Shown piece after piece: positions 53,741 to 64,000 of a stretch of 64,000 nt of DNA. Below the pieces are notes generated by a model, which did no database searches, had not been told where the DNA came from, and saw only the letters and a list, made by a program, of their open reading frames with translations. Both the position numbers and the translations under genes were made by a program. Position 1 is the first letter of the stretch. Every line of letters starts with the position of its first letter. This stretch comes from Scolanthus callimorphus (lineage: Eukaryota; Cnidaria; Anthozoa; Actiniaria; Edwardsiidae): contig CM066915.1 of NCBI GenBank assembly GCA_033964015.1, positions 372,001 through 436,000 of the forward strand. Direction: 5' to 3'.

Positions 53741-54287
53741 TTGCGCATGGACCTTTGTGCATTGGTAAACTGTTTTATGGTGTCACATTGCTATAGCAAA
53801 AGCTACGTGTGAGGGGTGACTATTACAAAGGTTTTACTGCCCATGCGAGAAAAAGGGGGTGACCGTTATACAAAGGATATGTTGAGAAAGGGGGGTGACT
53901 TTTGATAAAACCATTATTGCTTAGTTTACAAGAACGGACCCCAATTTCAAGTTTTAGATTTTTTATCCCCTAAAAGGTACCAGAGGCCTGATTTAACCCT
54001 AAAAGGTAGGACGAGCACCCCCCGCCGCCCGAGTCTCCCCCCGTGGGGAGCTAATTGATGCAAGAAAAACTAGGGTAGTCGCACAGAAGGGTTCATTGTT
54101 ACTGCTTTGATTGTGTTGCACACTTTTTCTATACAGCTAATGCTTACCGTACCATTAACAAAATCTCACCCTCTCGATCTAGGCATAAATAAATAGGTTA
54201 TACATTGATTCTATATTTTCAAGGAACGAAATCGGATTGAAGAGCAAACGTTTAGACGTGTCTCTATGGTATAAATTAACCTTGGAA

Positions 54288-54471
54288 AGCCGACACCATT
54301 TAGCGCTTGCCGAAAGAGACTCGAAAAGAGGCGTTTGCTCGCTCACGCCAAACTGGCCATGTAATGTGGGATCTGGGTCAAAATACGTCATCAGTATGGA
54401 ATGTTTCACTTGAGCGCGCAGACGCCTCTTTTGCGGGAGTCTCTCTAGCCGAGCACTGGGTGGTGTCGGCT
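54288..54471. mobile_element. MITE with AAGCCGACACCA ends
   Basis: Inverted ends AAAGCCGACACCATTTAGCG and complement (CTGGGTGGTGTCGGCTTT) continue into GAGACTCGAAAAGAGGCG and its complement. About 184 bp, non-coding. Confidence 0.6.
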
Positions 54472-55228
54472 TTCACGTTGCTTTTTTAGCAGCAAACCAA
54501 TACCCAGTGGGTACCCTGTGTCGGGGAGGTGCGAATGAGGCATGGAAATTAAACCTGAAAAACATCCCATGACCCCCAAAACCAAGGCCAAAACAATATG
54601 CAAAATTTCCATGCCAAGTTGTTCTACTTCCCTTCATAAAAACAACAAACAAAACATCCCAAGGCGAAAATTAGTGACCCCAAAAAATCCCAACTGCAAA
54701 AATTTCATACCCTAAAAAAACCTTGCACTTCCCCGCCACAAAATGCCCTGAGTTCCCTCTAGACACATGGTAACTTTATTGCTAAGGAACGATTAATAGA
54801 AATGTTATGGGTGTAATAATTACTTTTGGTAGCTATTTTTAGCAGTGAGTGTAATTCAAGAAATTTACATAATGAATGTTCGAATCTGTTAGTATCAGAA
54901 GAACTTATTATTACTATCAAACAGGTAAAGTTTCAGTCGAGCCGTTTCAATTTCAAGCCTGTTGGTCGCAAATTTCTATCACGTGACGTCTAAAAGTTGG
55001 GCACGTGGCCTAAACGTGATGTCTGTCAGGCATTGCTCAGTCACGTGTCACATATTTGGTCATCACGTGATATTAAACAGCGACCCGTGGGTTCGAAATT
55101 TCAACGGCGGTAGTTTGATTGAATAGGGTCCTTGGCAACAGACTTGCCATATGGCGAAAACCACAATTACGGAACAAAGGCGTCTGCGTTGTAAATTTTT
55201 TGCTATTGCCTTCGGTCGCCTGGCCAGC
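54472..55228. other. Unassigned sequence
   Basis: C-rich GGAATTTCC/CCCCAAAA pieces at 54500-54740 look like old MITE remains. CACGTGA occurs at 54979, 55000, 55041 and 55064. No gene is seen. Confidence 0.35.
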
Positions 55229-55570
55229 GAAGGCGAGATCCTTCATATATGGTACACTATAGTGTCCTTCTGTATATCCTCGTTCTATAAGAGTATTAAG
55301 AGTACCATATATAATGTTCTATAAGAGTATTATAAGAGTACCATATATGAAGGATCTAGGCCTTTGGCTCGTCGCGGTAGATTCTTTATATATGGTACAC
55401 TATAGTGAGTATTTATACGGAGGACACTATAGTGTACCATATATGAAGAATCTACCGCGAGGGGCCAAAAGCCTAGATCCTTCATATATGGTATACTATA
55501 GCGTACTTCTATATGTTATTGGAGATACGGACTCGACACTATAGTGTACCATATATGAAGGATCTACCGC
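55229..55570. repeat. Alternating inverted copies of ATATATGGTACACTATAGTG
   Basis: Six or seven copies of the motif lie in alternating orientation, each joined to GAAGGATCTACCGC or GATTCTTTATA-like arms. Positions are about 55240, 55310, 55340, 55383, 55425, 55485 and 55540. The effect is nested hairpins. It is non-coding. Confidence 0.65.
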
Positions 55571-56032
55571 AAAAGTATCTGGAGGAATCTAAATACTTGA
55601 GCATGCGTAGTAGATTAGACCACCGAATTCACCGTTTTAACGGTCAAAATTCAAATAAAATCAGAAGAAAAAAGTCCAAGAATCGTGGTCTGCCAAATAT
55701 GTCCCAAAAATGACGATAATTGTAAATATATTTTAAGACAATATCTTGAGATAATCATAATTTTAAGTTCCAGAAATGTTGGAAATCCAGCCGACCACTC
55801 GCTCTTCACTATTAAAATACTGTCAGAAAAACGGGTTTCTGATAGACCGAAATTATGCATGGATGAGAAAATCACGTGGTGAATTTAGACGTCTCGTTTT
55901 GCAAGTAGGACGACTGAAGTTCACGCTACGGCAGTGAGGATCAGTGAGGATGCCTTCCCCTGAATTTTGAATTGCTCCCGCCATCTTGCCCTGATACTAC
56001 AAGTAGGAGTGCGAACTCGTCTATTGTGAAAC

Positions 56033-56340
56033 TAGCCTGCCCGTATGCGTTGGAGAGCGTTTTAAAGTCCATCACCAACCGGAAGCCTTTGCGCCCCGTT
56101 TTCTTTTGTTTTCAAATTGATCCATTGTTTTCGGGTGCTCTGATTGGCTAAGAGTCCGCAAAGGCTCTCGGTTGGTGATGGGCCTTTCAGGTCAAGAAAC
56201 CCGATTTTGCTTTCGCATGACCGCCATCTTGGATTTGGGACAAAATCCTCCCCACCTAAATCCAAGATGGCGGCCACGCGAGTGCAAAATCGGGTTTCTC
56301 GACCTAAAACTCTCTCCAACACCTGCGAGCAGGCTAATTG
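56033..56340. mobile_element. MITE with TAGCCTGC ends and inner palindrome
   Basis: The ends CTAGCCTGCCCGTATGCG and complement (CGAGCAGGCTA) enclose GTTGGAGAG inverted arms. Inside are two further inverted pairs: ATCACCAACCG with CGGTTGGTGAT, and GCCATCTTGGATTTGGG with its complement. About 308 bp. Confidence 0.6.
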
Positions 56341-56380
56341 TGAACTTGATATTGATGATTGCTATCGCTCAACCCTGATG

Positions 56381-56578
56381 CTAGCACTGACTCTCGCCAT
56401 CTTCTTGCGCACCTGGTCCGTCTTCATGATCACTACTCGAGTCGCTGACGACCAACTGGGATGAAGCGAACCGATCGGGCATGAACTGACCAGAATGTTC
56501 GGCGCAAATATGAGCACTACAGTCCTGGAGACAAGAGAACAACCTTTCAAATAACGCGGAATGTACAGTAGGGAATTT
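56381..56578 (-). CDS. Candidate terminal exon of a minus-strand gene
   Basis: The acceptor GGGTTTCTGCAG lies just above 56578. From there a 65-codon frame in phase 0 runs to a stop at 56381-56383. It starts KFPTVHSALFERLFSCLQD and ends in an acidic Ser/Asp/Glu stretch. Phase 0 is compatible with the ArfGAP exon ending at 59893, so it could be that gene's last exon, with or without others between. I do not recognise a domain. A frame upstream of the acceptor is also open, so the exon start is not certain. Confidence 0.3.
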   Translation of the reverse strand, partial: KFPTVHSALFERLFSCLQDCSAHICAEHSGQFMPDRFASSQLVVSDSSSDHEDGPGAQEDGESQC

Positions 56579-57512
56579 CTGCAGAAACCCATCCATGAGA
56601 AAAGCTGAATTTCCCAAAGGCACACGCATGGGAAGTGTTCGGAATTCACATGGATAGTCATGGGAAATCCGAACACTTCCCGTTCTTCTACCATGGGGAA
56701 TTAAGCTTTTAGATTAAATCGGCTAACGGTGTTAACATCTTGTTGCAACCAAATTCAGAACCTGTGTTTATTCCTTGGGTGGAACTTTTGTTAGTTCTGC
56801 ACGTACACTCTCCAAAATCGGCTGACGGCGATAATAGTTATTTGATAGGATGGCCTAATTTTTTTTGTTTACCCACCTTGGAATTCCATATTTTTTAAGA
56901 GAACCCCTGCCTGAACCAATTACGGGCTACTATAACACCGCCTCTCTATCCAGAAGTCCTCAATATTTTTTGGTGACTGCCCATTCTTTATTCTGATAAG
57001 TGGACAAGGGCGCAGCTTGGAGGACCTAGGAGGTCAGTCTTCAAGCCCCCGTGCACCTCCCGTTTGGAGTAACATGGGCGGATTTAGGGCGGCTCGCCCC
57101 CCCCCCCCCCACCCCGATGGATTTCCCCTGATTTCCCTGATTTCCCCACAATTGTTGTTCTATACACTTTGCATGACCAAGATTAATCGTCAAAAACATG
57201 CAAAAAATAGTAACTCAAAACAAGTAGAGACTATCTAAAAAGTTTTGACGAGACTCTAATAATAATAAAAGAATAATAATAATAAAAAGAAAGTCTGGAT
57301 GTAGAAAGGCAAACGTTTTTTTCGGGTGAATTATATAAGTCGCAAGGAAAATGAGAATTCCAAGAGGTGCTTGTATGAACTATGTTCTACTAACCTGACA
57401 ATCCTCTATGAGGCACAGCGGACTCGAGCCCATTAGAGAACGCTCGTCTTGCTCTGAAAACTGGCAACAAGAAAAGTTAAGTATCACTTAGTGAAAGCTA
57501 TAACTATTACTA

Positions 57513-57700
57513 GAGCAGATTTCGTATGACTGTGAAAAGTACCGTGACAAAGTTGTTCCGCGCCGCGACCGTGACCGTACCGCGACTACGCGCTTTCATT
57601 GGCGATTTCATTCCATTTACAGCAGGCCAGGTTCCGTACCGCCACCGCGATAGTACCGCGCCGTACCGCGGCACTTTTCACAGTCATACGAAATCTGCTC
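57513..57700. mobile_element. MITE family G, copy 1 (TA duplication)
   Basis: The ends GAGCAGATTTCGTATGACTG and complement have TA on both sides (57511-57512, 57701-57702). The interior has inverted CCGCGACC/CGGTACGG-type GC-rich arms. Confidence 0.75.
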
Positions 57701-57864
57701 TAGTATTGTAAGGCCTACGGCAAACGTCGTGCCAGAGTCGCGCCGTTCCAATATAAAACAATAGAAATATTTCTATCATAAAATCTAATGAAGCGGCATC
57801 CTTTGAACAAGGAAAGGTTCGACAGAAGAAGAGCGACTGAGGTTTGACGTTTGCAGTTGGCCTA

Positions 57865-58432
57865 AGTAATCCACTTTATTATATGGACGCCAGTGTTTTA
57901 CCGGAAACTAAAACACTCGTATTTTCCATATCTTCACTAGTGAAAATATGAAAAAGTTATGTACCGAATGTCCCGGATGTGCACGTTTGCAGTGTTGTTT
58001 TCCTCACTTTCGTCTGCAGTGAAATCTCGCTCGGTCACTCGAGTTTTAAGCCAAAAAACTAAGTTTTGTTCTAGTCTAACGAGAAAAACCTTATTTCAAC
58101 TATGGCAGAGAATGCTACAGCAACACAAAAAGGGAAACTAGTTCTTAATGACACTGGGAACCAGAAAGATTGAGGGAGCATTTCACAACTAAACACTTTC
58201 GACTTTACCAAGTGAGTTGTTCAATTTGTTATATTTTGCCACTATGTCAATTCTAATCCATATAATAAAAAGAACATTACACGGTGGCTTGAAGATATGG
58301 ACTTCATTTTCTCGTGTCAAAAACAATATTTTACTCACTCGCTGCGCTCGTTCGTAAAATATTGTTCTTGCCACTCGAAAATAAAATCCATATCTTCGTG
58401 CCACCGTGTAATATCCTCTATGTAGGCACCCA
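57865..58432. repeat. Repeat family A, uninterrupted copy
   Basis: This is the inverse of 487-816 plus 1620-1822 without the poly-G MITE. It includes CATATCTTCACTAGTGAAAATATG and the ATTACACGGTGG palindrome. About 570 bp; no coding content is recognised. Confidence 0.65.
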
Positions 58433-58539
58433 TTAGTGTTAGGCTCGGTTGTAGCCGTGGTGCTTTCCGGTACATCAGCTAATCGTACCAAGGGAGTCCA
58501 TCCGTCCGTCCGTCCTAACACACAGGATTCCGAAGGTTA

Positions 58540-58711
58540 GAGCAGATTTCGTATGACTGTGAAAACTGCCTCGACACGGCGCGGTACTGTCGCGGTGGCG
58601 GTACGGAACCTGGCCTGCGGTAGATACGGAATGAAATCGCGTAGTCGCGGTACGGTCGCGGCGCGGTACAACTTTGTCACGGTACGTTTCACAGTCATAC
58701 GAAATCTGCTC
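58540..58711. mobile_element. MITE family G, copy 2 (TA duplication)
   Basis: It has the same ends as 57513-57700, with interior inverted, and is flanked by TA (58538-58539, 58712-58713). A short duplicated sequence (GTAGCCGTGG ... CTTTCCGGTACATCAGC) flanks it on both sides. Confidence 0.75.
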
Positions 58712-58785
58712 TATTTGGCCGTAGCCGTGGACGTGCTTTCCGGTACATCAGCCAATTCGTACCAAAGAAGGCCGTCCGTCTGTCT

Positions 58786-58979
58786 ATAGACCTCTTTACC
58801 TTGGACGCAATGTTGTCCCATTTCAGATCACTTGGCATTCATTTGAATAATCTATCTTTGTTTGCGATGCTTCCATATTCATATCCTTTAGTGCGTAGCA
58901 GAAAAACAAGAAAGAATACTTATGGAATGCCACGTGATCTGAAATGGGACAACATTACGCCCAAGGTAAAGAGGTCTAT
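58786..58979. mobile_element. MITE with ATAGACCTCTTTACCTTGG ends
   Basis: Inverted ends of about 55 bp (ATAGACCTCTTTACCTTGG, then GTTGTCCCATTTCAGATCAC) enclose about 85 bp. Total 194 bp, non-coding. Confidence 0.7.
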
Positions 58980-59061
58980 TACCTGTCTGTATGTCTCATT
59001 GTCCGTCTCTTTCCTCCGGCCCGCCTTCTAGTGAACACTCCGGAAAGCAATCGGATAAACC

Positions 59062-59875
59062 TTAACCTGCTAGCCGGCTTTCCAGTGGGTTCTTCTGATA
59101 TTTGATTTTTTGGCGCGCGGGATTCCTGTGTCCCCCCGCGACACAGGAATCCCGCGCGCCAAAAAAAAAAAATCAAATATCCGAAGAAACCCACTGGAAA
59201 GCCGGCTAGCAGGTTACTTCCTCCCGCCACACAGGAATCCCGCGCACCAAACAATCAAATATCCGACAAAACCCACTGGAGAGCCGGCTAGCAGGCTACT
59301 TCCTCCCGCCACACAGGAATCCCGCGCGCCAAACAAATCAAATATCCGAGAAAACCCACTGGAGAGCCGGCTTGCAGGCTACTTCCCCCGCGACACAGGA
59401 ATCCCGCGCACCAAACAAATCAAATATCCGAGAAAACCCACTGGAAAGCCGGCTAGCAGGCTACTTCCCCCCGCGACACAGGAATCCCGCGCACCAAACA
59501 AATCAATATCCGAAAAAAAAACACTGGAGAGCCGGCTAGCAGGCTACTTCCCCCCGCGACACAGGAATCCCGCGCACCAAACAAATCAAATATCCGAGAA
59601 AACCCACTGGAAAGCCGGCTAGCAGGCTACTTCCCCCCGCGACACAGGAATCCCGCGCACCAAACAAATCAAATATCCGAAAAAACCCACTGGAGAGCCG
59701 GCTAGCAGGCTACTTCCCCCCGCCACACAGGAATCCCGCGCACCAAACAAATCAAATATCCGAAAAAAAACACTGGAGAGCCGGCTAGCAGGCTACTTCC
59801 CCCCGCGACACAGGAATCCCGCGCACCAAACAAATCAAATATCCGAGAAAACCCACTGGAGAGCCGGCTAGCAGG
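59062..59875. repeat. 82-bp tandem array headed by a hairpin
   Basis: Nine direct units of about 82-84 bp (for example GCCGGCTAGCAGGCTACTTC, then CACAGGAATCCCGCGCACCA) lie between 59130 and 59872. The first unit is preceded by an inverted copy (59062-59131), giving a hairpin with a loop of a few bases around CCCCCCGCG. The array lies just beyond the ArfGAP exon at 59893, within the gene's next intron or 3' flank. Confidence 0.8.
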
Positions 59876-59892
59876 TAAGATAAACCCCTTAC

Positions 59893-64000
<4,108 letters not shown>

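Noticed and set aside
59110..59622. 170-codon plus-strand frame
   Set aside because: It is the translation of the 82-bp tandem array and its hairpin head. Units vary from 82 to 84 bp and the frame shifts between them.

Overview
This window is animal nuclear DNA. It has spliced genes with GT/AG introns, very low coding density, tRNA-derived SINEs, many short inverted-repeat (MITE/foldback) elements, minisatellites and a Maverick/Polinton-like element. Secreted PAN-plus-pentraxin genes together with this repeat texture suggest an anthozoan cnidarian, most likely a stony coral. That placement is inference; no marker gene proves it.

Layout. 1-3.5 kb is repeats only. 3.5-15 kb is the first unit of a segmental tandem duplication. 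On the minus strand it carries a complete four-coding-exon gene (12767 to 4427) for a 341-residue secreted protein: signal peptide, PAN/apple-like region, Cys-rich linker, pentraxin domain. 18.3-33.1 kb is the second unit, with a second intact copy (27247 to 22977), also 341 residues with the same exon phases. The copies differ mainly by what has inserted. A 3,991-bp mini-Maverick (18869-22859) sits about 110 bp beyond the stop codon of copy 2. The end of a related Maverick sits 8 bp from the splice acceptor just upstream of its start codon, and a 1.5-kb CTC-rich minisatellite lies further upstream. A third, truncated copy of the downstream flank lies at 41.1-41.7 kb.

The mini-Maverick has roughly 490-bp terminal inverted repeats beginning AGTAGTATAG, a perfect 6-bp target duplication (GTGGTC), and only three genes. 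These are a C2H2-finger packaging-type ATPase, a 66-residue conserved-looking protein, and a broken acidic/zinc-ribbon protein. Each has a TATA box 25-60 bp before its start. A GC-rich minisatellite separates the two divergent promoters. There is no room for a polymerase, integrase or capsid gene.

33-44 kb holds further elements: a 537-bp element with a 9-bp duplication, a 3.1-kb element with about 560-bp inverted ends, a 3x240-bp tandem, a MITE with a 10-bp duplication, and a 31-bp minisatellite of about 52 copies. 44-56 kb is mostly MITEs and SINE sequence with one possible first exon (52.3-52.4 kb). 56-64 kb carries minus-strand exons of an ArfGAP-domain gene that runs off the right edge. 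One of its introns holds a palindrome of about 1.7 kb, and an 82-bp tandem array lies just beyond its third exon.

The two PAN-pentraxin copies and the ArfGAP gene are the only well-supported host genes. The Maverick genes look like one small virus-derived module. Almost everything else is non-coding repeat.
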